Source of the DNA: Ruminococcus sp. CAG:488
Lineage (GTDB): Bacteria; Bacillota; Clostridia; Oscillospirales; Acutalibacteraceae
Assembly: GCA_000434055.1 (NCBI GenBank)
Contig: HF999647.1
Coordinates: 294,338 to 324,798, forward strand
Direction of reading: 5' to 3'
DNA: 30,461 bases
The position numbers and the translations under genes are program-made. Shown one piece after another: positions 16,701-23,945 of the stretch (position 1 is its first letter; the number at the start of each line of letters is the position of its first letter). The notes under the pieces are model-generated. The model was not told the DNA's origin, did no database searches, and saw nothing but the letters and a program-made list of their open reading frames with translations.

Positions 16701-17534
16701 GCTGATGTATTTGCTGCCGCTTCGCAGAGCGTTAAATCCGTTAAGTTGGTTTCAAAGAACGAGACGCTTATAATGAAATCGGCTCAGAAGAACGGATTCA
16801 AAATTTGGCAATGTAATGTCAAGATGGATTCAAGCAAATCATATAGGGTTTATGTCGATTCAAAGGATATCGGCAGAACGGTAAATATTCAAAAGCTTGA
16901 TAAGCTTGTGATTGAAAACGGAAGGCTCGTTGAGTGCCGTGTTAAGAACGGAAATATTGATATTCCGTACGGTGTAACGTCTGTTGCCGACGGAGCATTT
17001 AAAGATTTTACAGGAACGGTTTATTGCTATAAAAATTCAGCGGCGCAAGGCTATGCCGAGAAAAACGGACTCAAGTTTGTCAATTACGGATATAAAATAA
17101 ACATTCCCGATGAGATTAAAATGAAAGCAGGCGAGAACGTTTCATTCGCTCCGATTGCAGACCCGGTTATTGCTCCCGATTTCGGCATGACAATAACTGC
17201 CGACAATGCGTCGCTGATTTCGCAAATCGGAAACGGCTTCAGGGCAAATAAGGCAGGCTATGCAAGGGTGACGGTAAAATGCAATGACGGCATGTCAAAG
17301 GTGATCAAGCTGTATATCGGTGGCGGCTGCACAAAGGGAGACGTCAATGCAGACGGTGTAATCAATTCCGCTGATGCGCTTCTCATTCTCAGAAATACGG
17401 TTGGATTGATCGAATTCAACGAGGACGAGAAAAATGCCGCTAACGTCAACAAGGACGGAATAATAAATTCCCTTGACGCACTTATCGTTCTTCAGATAAC
17501 CACGGGAATAAGTTCAATTTGGGATTTTGTATAA
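13722..17534 (+). CDS. Secreted CotH-kinase-like protein with Ig-like modules and C-terminal dockerin
   Basis: A 1270-residue exported multidomain protein. Signal peptide at 1-24 or 25 (MKKIISLLMATVIAIG..TTFA-A). An Ig-like region (about 35-120) precedes a CotH-type domain (about 155-545) with KGRGNSTW, GKNKHWVLLSNPYDKTLLRN and FGPVWDMDIS, the metal/ATP site residues of CotH kinases. Then a bacterial Ig-like module (about 635-710), a short three-helix segment (about 715-780, EYDALSDTAKKKV), beta-rich regions, a leucine-rich BspA-like repeat (IPYGVTSVADGAFKDF), and a type I dockerin (about 1205-1270) with two calcium loops, GDVNADGVINSADALLIL and ANVNKDGIINSLDALIVL. CotH proteins of spores phosphorylate proteins; dockerin-borne CotH modules are known from Ruminococcus cellulosomes with unclear role. 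Likely cell-surface or cellulosome-bound. AGAGGAAG precedes the ATG. Confidence 0.92.
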   Translation: MKKIISLLMATVIAIGCLPITTFAAYNNGGKAYSENTDEVYFSSGYAQVGVPISVKVKESDTDILYKWYINGDEISNSGDSYTPVEADLESMLTAEAYGADGEKIGAANMLISKLPVIYIETKNREQITVKGKVLKAHMKIQGNSEFNDASVLYDGETDIKGRGNSTWLANKKPYKLKLASKSNLLGMGKNKHWVLLSNPYDKTLLRNKLTYDLAEEMGLDTMSSQWVDVVFNGKVVGNYLLCEHVRIGSTRVDITNWDDIAEDVAKAIYKANKKSMSKDERDELSALMEDNMNWVTDGSVTYKGKTYKISDYYELPSANGGYLLECFGSEKPRFVSKGGYGVCISKPEGIGKGMLSEIQAYYSAFEEATQAEDFCAEYNGKKVRYSELADAESFAKGILFNEIFHNQDFLRDSTYMYKDVDGKLIFGPVWDMDISADNSSYIYPHNSWVCFTRGNILKMLRDPAFLKLVYDAYREYRYTIIEKFVMPSGDIDTAHEKIYESGISNDMLWNTYASFEDDTENLKLWLSRRLDWIDSQTTSFETFYSSVNGTKLNNSGSTMLELNGSQLEITMNDTGITACKVLVNGTEVKTLSYNAHTSVNLGTLAENSVVSVMSYDVSGNFLGMSTVTSYNEPVSLKMTKAPTKNVYNSGDKIELNGLELKAVYADGSEKTVRPESALSYVEDCMGAQESVYNEITDKIGNTYISLRYRGLKVDYKINKNPNEDAEKVAKLIEMLPLNNFEDNLENVFNAKQEYDALSDTAKKKVTNSSKLEAAMKKINELSKNSDTPILGCYIDRYARVGQKNKVVVIAKGKPNKIRFFIGGSTTTIPVANRDYCISEKQIAGYNVMTIVYYLGGSDVDVGAYYNHIQKGEFYHLNVKKAIENRSGMIKNIRYNKSTASAGEIAELNVTVNNRVEMLTATCDGLEFAAVPENGKATLEITPAVSGLKNIEISYIADGELHEYKTVSLYVREKKADEAFTALRFPSATAEDTADVFAAASQSVKSVKLVSKNETLIMKSAQKNGFKIWQCNVKMDSSKSYRVYVDSKDIGRTVNIQKLDKLVIENGRLVECRVKNGNIDIPYGVTSVADGAFKDFTGTVYCYKNSAAQGYAEKNGLKFVNYGYKINIPDEIKMKAGENVSFAPIADPVIAPDFGMTITADNASLISQIGNGFRANKAGYARVTVKCNDGMSKVIKLYIGGGCTKGDVNADGVINSADALLILRNTVGLIEFNEDEKNAANVNKDGIINSLDALIVLQITTGISSIWDFV

Positions 17535-17554
17535 AAATAAACGACTATAAAGAG

Positions 17555-17590
17555 ATGAGCCGCAGCACCAAAAGTGCACGGCTCATTTTT
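17555..17590 (+). terminator. Intrinsic terminator after the CotH-dockerin gene
   Basis: ATGAGCCG (17555-17562) pairs with CGGCTCAT (17579-17586), with an inner GCAC/GTGC stem, followed by TTTT. It lies between convergent genes and may also serve the deacetylase gene on the minus strand, where the tail is less U-rich. Confidence 0.85.
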
Positions 17591-17602
17591 CCATTATATA
17601 TA

Positions 17603-18478
17603 TTATTTAGTTTTTTTTAGCTTTACGAGGTCACGATAGCTGATAAGCTTGATATTATGCTCGTCAAAGGCCTTGTAGATGTCGGGGTCTTTCATAATGA
17701 GATACTCCCAGTATCTTCTTTTCCATCTTCCGGTGATGGCTTTCATCTCGTCGGTAGCAAGGGCGGGGTGTATATATGTCTCACAGATCCCGTCCGGAAT
17801 GTCCGTAAGATATGTGATGAAATTGTGTTTAAAATCCTCATAGGATTCGCCGCTTTCAATGCTCTCGGGGAAAATGAGATAATCCGGCATCGGAACATGA
17901 TTTATTTTGCCGAATATACCCGAGAAACGGCATGCCGCTTTGAAAAGCCACATTGGTGCGCCCGGAGGACACTGTGATTCAAGCGGCTTTGAAAACATAC
18001 GGAAGGGATAGCCCTTTTTGCCGCAGATTGCGAGCGTTTTCGGAAGCATTTTCAGCTTGCCGTTGAGTCCGTAAAGAGCGCCCATATGTGAGTCAACGTG
18101 CGAAGGCTTCATGCCCTTCTTTTCGCAGTATTCGATTTGAGCAAGAGTTTCGGCACATGCGTCGTCATATGAACAGTGAGCCTCAAAGTCCTCACTTTCG
18201 GGCCACATTCTGCCCTCGGGGGTTCTGATGCTCTTGCCGTCGGTCAAAGGACCCCACGGGAATCTGTCCATCCACTCGTTAGTGTGGGTGAGATGGACTC
18301 CGATAGCGTACTGAGGGTGTGTTTTTGCAAATTCGATTGCTTCGTCTGCGCCGGGGCACGGAGCCATTATTGTTGAGGAAAGCAGACAGCCGCTTTCAAA
18401 AAGATCCATGCAAGCCTCATTTGCCGAATGACAAAGGCCAAAGTCATCGGCGTTTATAATAAGATATTTACTGATAAT
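17603..18478 (-). CDS. YdjC/ChbG-family carbohydrate deacetylase, probable AUU start
   Basis: A 291-residue (from the chosen start) member of the YdjC/ChbG family, metal-dependent deacetylases of diacetylchitobiose and related N-acetylated sugars. Seen: the metal-binding YLIINADDFGLC at the N-terminus, the GVHLTHTNEW strand, HVDSHMGALYG, and ETYIHPAL at the C-terminal part. Start: the only in-frame ATG (18521-18523) has no ribosome site and coincides with the predicted transcript start. ACAGGAG at 18484-18490 is followed at 5 bases by ATT (18476-18478), giving a protein beginning (M)ISKYLIINADDFG, the normal family length before NADDFG. An ATA or GTG nearby cannot be fully excluded. Transcribed away from the sugar kinase gene with promoters back to back, so both may serve amino-sugar use. 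Confidence 0.85.
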   Translation of the reverse strand: MISKYLIINADDFGLCHSANEACMDLFESGCLLSSTIMAPCPGADEAIEFAKTHPQYAIGVHLTHTNEWMDRFPWGPLTDGKSIRTPEGRMWPESEDFEAHCSYDDACAETLAQIEYCEKKGMKPSHVDSHMGALYGLNGKLKMLPKTLAICGKKGYPFRMFSKPLESQCPPGAPMWLFKAACRFSGIFGKINHVPMPDYLIFPESIESGESYEDFKHNFITYLTDIPDGICETYIHPALATDEMKAITGRWKRRYWEYLIMKDPDIYKAFDEHNIKLISYRDLVKLKKTK

Positions 18479-18527
18479 TATCACTCCTGTTTTTTCTCGA
18501 TCGGAGAATGACTGTATAACCATACAT

Positions 18528-18556
18528 ATTTTACTATATCATACAAAAAAAAGCAA
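18528..18556 (-). promoter_or_regulatory. Promoter of the ChbG-like deacetylase gene
   Basis: Minus strand: -35 TTGCTT (18551-18556), 17-base spacer, -10 TAAAAT (18528-18533). The predicted start near 18521 leaves about 40 bases before the AUU codon at 18478. Confidence 0.6.
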
Positions 18557-18578
18557 GCACTTTAAATATACAAACCGC

Positions 18579-18607
18579 TTGAAAAATATAAACGTATATT
18601 ATATAAT
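18579..18607 (+). promoter_or_regulatory. Promoter of the PfkB sugar kinase gene
   Basis: Plus strand: -35 TTGAAA (18579-18584), 17-base spacer, perfect -10 TATAAT (18602-18607). The predicted start near 18614 is 28 bases before the GTG start codon. It also rules out the ATG at 18579 as a translation start. Confidence 0.78.
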
Positions 18608-18641
18608 TAAATCAAAGATCAGTCTGAAAAGGGTGACAGCC

Positions 18642-19568
18642 GTGAGAAAATATGACATAACCGCCCTCGGCGAAATACTTATAGACTTTGTACCAGACGG
18701 GGTTGATTCTGTCGGCGATATGCGCTTTATCCGTAAAGCGGGCGGTGCGCCGCTGAATGTGCTTGCAACTGCGGCAAGGGCAGGGCTTAAAACGGCTTTC
18801 ATCGGCAAGGTCGGAAATGATCTTCCGGGTGAATTTCTGATTGAAACCGTCAAGAGCTGCGGCATCGACTGTAATTATCTCAAAAAGGACACCGAGCACA
18901 ACACTACCCTTGCCTTTGTCGAGCTTGATAATAAAGGAGACAGAAAGTTCAGCTTTTACAGAACTTACGGTGCAGACAGGTTTATTTATGAATCCGACGT
19001 TGACAAAAAGCTGATAGCCGACTCGAAAGTATTTCATTTCGGTTCACTTTCATTGACGGACGAACCGTCATATTTTTCAACGGAGATAGCCGTCAAAACC
19101 GCAAAAGATTGCGGCTGTACCGTGACCTATGATCCAAACTACCGTCCGCCCCTGTGGGACAGTCCTGAAAAGGCGGCGGAGCGCATGGCGGTTCTTCTTC
19201 CGTATGTCGATATCATAAAGCTTTCGGTTGAGGAGCTTGAAATGATAAGCGAGGGCAGGGGAACGGAATTCCTCTTTGAAAAAGGAGTAAGGCTTGCACT
19301 GGTAACGGACGGTGACAAGGGAGCAACGCTCTGCTTTAAGGGAGAAAAAGCTCACATTCCGGCAATTAAAGCCAAAACTGTGGACACGACGGGCGCCGGA
19401 GATATCTTCTTAGGCACTTTCGTCAGCGAATTTATCAAAAAAGGTGAAAATCTTGACGAGCTTTCGTTTGACGATGCAATAAATTTTACCCAAAAAGCCG
19501 TATTTATTTCGGGCAAAAGCACTGAAAAATACGGCGCAATAGCCTCAATTTCTGATGTGATTATATAA
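18642..19568 (+). CDS. PfkB-family sugar kinase (probable fructokinase)
   Basis: A 308-residue ribokinase-fold kinase, probably phosphorylating fructose at C6 with ATP. Seen: ITALGEILIDFVPDG at the N-terminus, the sugar-binding GGAPLNVLATAARAG, the TYDPNYRPPLW strand, and the C-terminal signature VDTTGAGDIFLGTF with the catalytic Asp and anion hole. The start is the GTG at 18642, 5 bases after AGGGTGA; the longer frame opening at 18579 would begin inside the promoter. Fructokinase is the best guess from the FDPN-like and FVPDG motifs; another hexose or nucleoside is possible. Divergent from the ChbG-like deacetylase and 145 bases before rex. No clear terminator follows it. Confidence 0.88.
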   Translation: MRKYDITALGEILIDFVPDGVDSVGDMRFIRKAGGAPLNVLATAARAGLKTAFIGKVGNDLPGEFLIETVKSCGIDCNYLKKDTEHNTTLAFVELDNKGDRKFSFYRTYGADRFIYESDVDKKLIADSKVFHFGSLSLTDEPSYFSTEIAVKTAKDCGCTVTYDPNYRPPLWDSPEKAAERMAVLLPYVDIIKLSVEELEMISEGRGTEFLFEKGVRLALVTDGDKGATLCFKGEKAHIPAIKAKTVDTTGAGDIFLGTFVSEFIKKGENLDELSFDDAINFTQKAVFISGKSTEKYGAIASISDVII

Positions 19569-19640
19569 ACATTTCAGGCTGTTAATTCCTTCCGTCAAGG
19601 GTATATCGATATATGCAATACCGATATGAGAAAGAGGCAA

Positions 19641-19669
19641 TTCCCAAAACGAGAAAACTTTGATAAAAT
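19641..19669 (+). promoter_or_regulatory. Possible promoter of rex-adhE
   Basis: Plus strand: TTCCCA (19641-19646), 17-base spacer, TAAAAT (19664-19669); predicted start near 19676. The -35 matches the consensus at four of six positions. No convincing Rex operator overlaps it. Confidence 0.4.
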
Positions 19670-19713
19670 AATAACAATCAAAGGAACGACATACGTTCAT
19701 GGGAGGTGTCATC

Positions 19714-20367
19714 TTGAAAGAGACGGAGATATCACGGCCGGCACTCGGCAGAATTCCAATGTATCTCAGATTTCTCAAAGGCTTGCCCGAGAGTATGCAG
19801 AATATATCCTCAACGGTAATTGCCAAGGAGCTGGGACTCGGGGAGGTTCAAGTCAGAAAGGATCTCGGCGCATTGTGCGGTTCGGGTAAACCGAAGGTCG
19901 GATATCAGCGGGAAGAACTTATCGGGAGTCTTGAAAAATTCATGACGGGCGATAAGGTCGAGGCAGTAATCGTGGGCGCAGGCAGACTCGGAAAAGCGTT
20001 GCTTGACTATTCGGGCTTCGAGGATTTTGGGATTTCGGTTCTTGCCGCTTTTGACAAAAAGGCGCAGGAGGACACGATATCCGAGGGAGGCAAGCCGATA
20101 ATGCAGATGTCGGAGTTTTCAGACTTCTGCAAGGTGCATAATATCAAGATCGGTATTATTGCAGTTCCGTCGGAATCCGCTCAGTCGGTGAGCAACCTTT
20201 TTTACGAGAACGGTGTTCGACTGATGTGGTGCTTTGCACCGTGTCAGCTCTACAAGCCGGCAGACGCAGTTATTCAGTATGAAAATCTTGCGCTGTCGCT
20301 TGCACATTTGAAAATGCAGATAAAAGAATCACAGACAAACCTGACCGACGCAAAACGGCGGTCATAA
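19714..20367 (+). CDS. rex: Redox-sensing transcriptional repressor Rex
   Basis: A 217-residue NADH/NAD+ sensor. The N-terminal winged helix (about 1-80) contains VIAKELGLGEVQVRKDLGAL, the DNA-contact region of Rex. The Rossmann domain has VGAGRLGKALLDY (GxGxxG) and a C-terminal swapped helix (YENLALSLAHLKMQ). Known role: bound to DNA when NAD+ is high, released by NADH, de-repressing fermentation genes. The start is TTG at 19714, 6 bases after GGGAGGT; the ATG at 19699 overlaps that ribosome site. It lies 19 bases before adhE, a classic Rex target, so it probably controls its own operon. No clear Rex box was found by eye. Confidence 0.95.
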   Translation: MKETEISRPALGRIPMYLRFLKGLPESMQNISSTVIAKELGLGEVQVRKDLGALCGSGKPKVGYQREELIGSLEKFMTGDKVEAVIVGAGRLGKALLDYSGFEDFGISVLAAFDKKAQEDTISEGGKPIMQMSEFSDFCKVHNIKIGIIAVPSESAQSVSNLFYENGVRLMWCFAPCQLYKPADAVIQYENLALSLAHLKMQIKESQTNLTDAKRRS

Positions 20368-20386
20368 GAAACCGGGAGGTTAAGAT

Positions 20387-23104
20387 ATGGAAACAACAGA
20401 AAGAAAAATCGTGGACAGTGTTGAAACACTGGAGGAAACACTCGCAAGAGTTAAGGAAGCGCAGAAAAAATTCGCTACCTACACTCAGGAGCAGGTCGAC
20501 AAGATTTTCCTTGCCGCTGCAATAGCCGCCAACCAGGCAAGAATTCCTCTTGCAAAGATGGCTGTTGAAGAGACAGGCATGGGCGTCGTTGAGGACAAGG
20601 TTATCAAGAACAACTATGCAGCAGAGTATATCTACAATGCATACAAGAACACAAAGACCTGCGGCGTTATCGAAGAGGATAAGGCATACGGCATCAAGAA
20701 GATCGCGGAACCGATCGGTGTTATCGCCGCTGTTATCCCGACAACAAACCCGACGTCAACGGCTATTTTCAAGTGCCTTATCGCACTCAAGACCCGTAAC
20801 GCTATCATCATCAGCCCCCACCCGAGAGCAAAGCTTTCGACTATCGCTGCCGCAAAGCTCGTTCTTGAAGCCGCTGTTGAAGCGGGCGCACCCGAGGAGA
20901 TCATCAGTTGGGTTGACATTCCGAGCCTTGATATGACAAACCTTCTTATGAAGGAAGCTGATATCATCCTTGCAACAGGCGGCCCCGGAATGGTTAAGGC
21001 TGCTTATTCATCGGGCAAACCGGCACTCGGTGTTGGCGCAGGTAACACTCCGGCAATCATCGACGAGACAGCGGACATCGTCCTTGCAGTCAACTCGATC
21101 ATTCATTCAAAGACATTTGATAACGGTATGATTTGTGCTTCCGAGCAGTCGGTCATCGTTCATCAGAATATCTACGACGCAGTTAAGGCTGAGTTTGCCG
21201 AAAGAGGCTGTTATTTCCTCAATCCCGAGGAGACAGAGAAGGTCAGAAAGACCATTATCATCAACGGCTCGCTTAACGCTAAAATCGTAGGTCAGCCCGC
21301 TGCGAAGATTGCAGCTCTTGCAGGCGTAACGGTTCCGACCGGAACAAAAATCATTATCGGCGAGGTTGAAAGCGTGGATATCAGCGAGGAATTCGCCCAT
21401 GAAAAGCTTTCTCCCGTTCTTGCAATGTATAAGGCAACAGATATTCATGATGCTTTTGATAAGGCAGAGCATCTTATCGCAGACGGCGGCTACGGCCATA
21501 CATCTTCAATCTACCTCAACGAAGTAACAGAGCAGGCAAAGCTTGAGGAATTCACTTCGAGAATGAAGACCTGCCGTATCCTTGTAAATACTCCTTCTTC
21601 ACACGGCGGTATCGGTGATCTTTACAACTTCAAGCTCGCTCCGTCGCTTACCCTCGGCTGTGGCTCATGGGGCGGCAACAGTGTCAGCGAGAACGTTGGC
21701 GTAAAGCATCTTATCAATATCAAGACCGTAGCTGAAAGGAGACAGAATATGTTGTGGTTCAGAGCACCTGAAAAGGTATATATCAAGAAGGGCTGTCTCC
21801 CGGTTGCACTTGACGAGCTTAAAAATGTCATGGGCAAGAAGAGAGCATTCATCGTAACGGACAGCTTCCTTTATCATAACGGCTATACAAAGCCTATCGC
21901 AGACAAGCTTGACGAAATGGGTATCGTTCATACGACGTTCTTTGACGTTGCTCCGGACCCGACACTTGCCAGTGCAAAAGAGGGCGCAGAGCAGATGAAG
22001 GCATTCCAGCCCGACTGCATCATCGCACTCGGCGGCGGTTCCGCAATGGACGCAGGCAAAATCATGTGGGTTCTCTATGAGCATCCGGAAGCAGACTTCA
22101 TGGATATGGCAATGCGTTTCATAGATATCCGTAAGCGTGTTTACACCTTCCCGAAGATGGGCGAAAAGGCATATTTCATCGCTGTTCCGACTTCGGCAGG
22201 TACAGGCTCGGAGGTTACTCCGTTTGCAGTTATCACAGATGAAAAGTCAGGCGTTAAGTATCCGCTTGCCGACTATCAGCTCCTCCCGAACATGGCGATT
22301 ATCGACCCTGATTTCCACATGAGCGCACCGAAAGGACTTACTGCCGCTTCAGGTATCGACGCTGTTACACATGCTCTCGAGGCTTACGCTTCAATGATGG
22401 CAACAGACTATACCGACGGCCTTGCAATTCAGGCTCTCAAGGGAATCTTTGAGTATCTGCCCCGTGCATATGATAACGGTCAGACCGATATCGAGGCTCG
22501 TGAGAAGATGGCAAACTGCGCAACAATGGCAGGTATGGCTTTCGCTAACGCATTCCTCGGAGTATGCCACTCAATGGCTCATAAGCTCGGTGCATTCCAC
22601 CATCTGCCGCACGGTATCGCAAACGCGCTTATGATTGAAGAGGTTCTCCGCTTTAACGCAGCAGAGGCTCCGGCAAAGATGGGTACATTCTCACAGTATG
22701 ACCATCCGCATACACTTGCACGTTATGCTGAGGTTTCAAGAGCACTCGGCTTCGGCGGCAAGAATGATAAGGAAAGTCTTGAGAACCTTATCAACGCTAT
22801 CAATGCACTTAAAGAGAGAGTAGGCATCAAGAAGACGATCCGTGATTACGGCGTTGACGAGAAGGACTTCCTCGATCGTCTTGACGCAATGACTGAGCAG
22901 GCTTTCGACGACCAGTGCACAGGTGCTAACCCGCGTTATCCGCTCATGAGTGAGATCAAGCAGATGTATCTCGACGCTTACTATGGCAACAAGCATTTCA
23001 CAGAAGAAGAAAAACCCACCGCTGCCGATTTTGAGGCTACGGACGACAAGCATGATTTCAAAAAGGCTTATCGCAGAGCCGAAAACGGCAAAAGCAAAGA
23101 GTAA
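20387..23104 (+). CDS. adhE: Bifunctional acetaldehyde-CoA/alcohol dehydrogenase
   Basis: A 905-residue enzyme that makes ethanol from acetyl-CoA, consuming two NADH; in relatives it forms filaments called spirosomes. The N-terminal half is the CoA-acylating aldehyde dehydrogenase (about 1-440) with catalytic Cys250 in NGMICASEQSV. The C-terminal half is an iron-dependent alcohol dehydrogenase (about 455-870) with GGGSAMDAGK for NADH and CHSMAHKLGAFHHLPHG among the iron ligands. Length is slightly above the usual 870-890. The codon choice is strongly biased (ATC, AAG, CTC, GTT), unlike the flanking genes, which suggests very high expression. GGGAGGT precedes the ATG. It is in one unit with rex before and the phosphotransferase gene after. 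Confidence 0.98.
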   Translation: METTERKIVDSVETLEETLARVKEAQKKFATYTQEQVDKIFLAAAIAANQARIPLAKMAVEETGMGVVEDKVIKNNYAAEYIYNAYKNTKTCGVIEEDKAYGIKKIAEPIGVIAAVIPTTNPTSTAIFKCLIALKTRNAIIISPHPRAKLSTIAAAKLVLEAAVEAGAPEEIISWVDIPSLDMTNLLMKEADIILATGGPGMVKAAYSSGKPALGVGAGNTPAIIDETADIVLAVNSIIHSKTFDNGMICASEQSVIVHQNIYDAVKAEFAERGCYFLNPEETEKVRKTIIINGSLNAKIVGQPAAKIAALAGVTVPTGTKIIIGEVESVDISEEFAHEKLSPVLAMYKATDIHDAFDKAEHLIADGGYGHTSSIYLNEVTEQAKLEEFTSRMKTCRILVNTPSSHGGIGDLYNFKLAPSLTLGCGSWGGNSVSENVGVKHLINIKTVAERRQNMLWFRAPEKVYIKKGCLPVALDELKNVMGKKRAFIVTDSFLYHNGYTKPIADKLDEMGIVHTTFFDVAPDPTLASAKEGAEQMKAFQPDCIIALGGGSAMDAGKIMWVLYEHPEADFMDMAMRFIDIRKRVYTFPKMGEKAYFIAVPTSAGTGSEVTPFAVITDEKSGVKYPLADYQLLPNMAIIDPDFHMSAPKGLTAASGIDAVTHALEAYASMMATDYTDGLAIQALKGIFEYLPRAYDNGQTDIEAREKMANCATMAGMAFANAFLGVCHSMAHKLGAFHHLPHGIANALMIEEVLRFNAAEAPAKMGTFSQYDHPHTLARYAEVSRALGFGGKNDKESLENLINAINALKERVGIKKTIRDYGVDEKDFLDRLDAMTEQAFDDQCTGANPRYPLMSEIKQMYLDAYYGNKHFTEEEKPTAADFEATDDKHDFKKAYRRAENGKSKE

Positions 23105-23116
23105 GGAGGATTATAT

Positions 23117-23866
23117 ATGAATTTGGACAGAATTATTGCGGTCAGAACCGATAAGACCGTCTACCGTGACGGCGACCGCTGCCTTAAGGTTTTCAATGAG
23201 GACTTCTCAAAGGCCGATGTTCTGAACGAGGCTCTCAATCAGGCCCGCGTTGAGGAAACAGGACTTAATATCCCGAAGATCCTTGAGGTCACTGTTATTG
23301 ACGGCAAATGGACTATTGTTTCCGAATTTATCAAGGGCAAGACTCTTGCACGCTTGATGGAAGAAAACCCGGAGAAAAAGGACGAGTATCTCAGCCTTTT
23401 TGTTGACCTTCAGCTCCAGATGCACAGCAAGACCTGCAAGGGCTTGACAAAGCTCAAGGACAAGATGAACAGAAAGATCAGCGAGACCGACCTCTCGGCA
23501 ACCGTTCGCTATGACCTTCACACACGTCTTGAGTCCATGCCTAAGCACAACAAGGTTTGCCACGGCGATTTTAACCCGACAAACATTATCATCACAGACG
23601 ACGGCACTCCGTATATTCTCGACTGGTCTCATGCCACTCAGGGTAACGCTTCGGCCGACGCAGCAAGAACCTACCTTCTTTTCTGGCTCAACGGTGATAT
23701 CGACGGCGCAAAGAAGTATCTTGACCTTTTCTGCGAGAGAAGCAACACCGCTAAGCAGTATGTTCAGAAGTGGATGCCGATCGTAGCGGCTTCACAGACA
23801 GTTAAGGGCAATGAGGCAGAGCGTGAGTTCCTGCACTCTTGGATTGACGTTGTTGACTACGAATAA
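23117..23866 (+). CDS. APH-like phosphotransferase of unknown substrate
   Basis: A 249-residue protein of the aminoglycoside phosphotransferase/choline kinase fold. Seen: an N-terminal nucleotide-binding lobe (KVFNEDFSKADVLNEA, VSEFIKGKTLARLM hinge), the catalytic loop HGDFNPTNIII (Asp and Asn) and the metal-binding Asp of YILDWSHATQG. All key kinase residues are present, so it should be active. The substrate is not known; resistance is unlikely given the conserved metabolic setting. It lies 12 bases after adhE with AAGGAGG before the ATG and has the same highly-expressed codon choice as adhE. It ends just before the hairpin-rich spacer that precedes the hydrogenase operon. Confidence 0.85.
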   Translation: MNLDRIIAVRTDKTVYRDGDRCLKVFNEDFSKADVLNEALNQARVEETGLNIPKILEVTVIDGKWTIVSEFIKGKTLARLMEENPEKKDEYLSLFVDLQLQMHSKTCKGLTKLKDKMNRKISETDLSATVRYDLHTRLESMPKHNKVCHGDFNPTNIIITDDGTPYILDWSHATQGNASADAARTYLLFWLNGDIDGAKKYLDLFCERSNTAKQYVQKWMPIVAASQTVKGNEAEREFLHSWIDVVDYE

Positions 23867-23868
23867 TT

Positions 23869-23921
23869 AAGGTAACATCGCACAAATTGATCCGCACGTC
23901 TCAATTGTGCGGTATTACCTT
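23869..23921 (+). ncRNA. Long hairpin in the spacer before the hydrogenase operon
   Basis: AAGGTAA (23869-23875) pairs with TTACCTT (23915-23921). Inside, CGCACAAATTGA (23879-23890) pairs with TCAATTGTGCG (23901-23911) with one bulge across a 10-base loop. It begins 2 bases after the phosphotransferase stop codon and has no U-tract after it. CACAAATTGA recurs at 23923-23932, where it could replace the first copy in pairing with the same partner. Confidence 0.6.
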
Positions 23922-23945
23922 ACACAAATTGACTTAAAATGACCG

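Noticed and set aside
18579..18641. The longer N-terminus of the PfkB kinase starting with ATG at 18579.
   Set aside because: That ATG falls within the -35 box of a near-consensus promoter, and the extra residues do not fit the family; GTG 18642 has a ribosome site.
19699..19713. ATG at 19699 as the rex start.
   Set aside because: It overlaps the GGGAGGT ribosome site that serves TTG 19714.
23117..23866. Antibiotic resistance gene (aminoglycoside phosphotransferase).
   Set aside because: Only the general fold is shared; the gene is tied to adhE in spacing and codon use and no mobile element is near.
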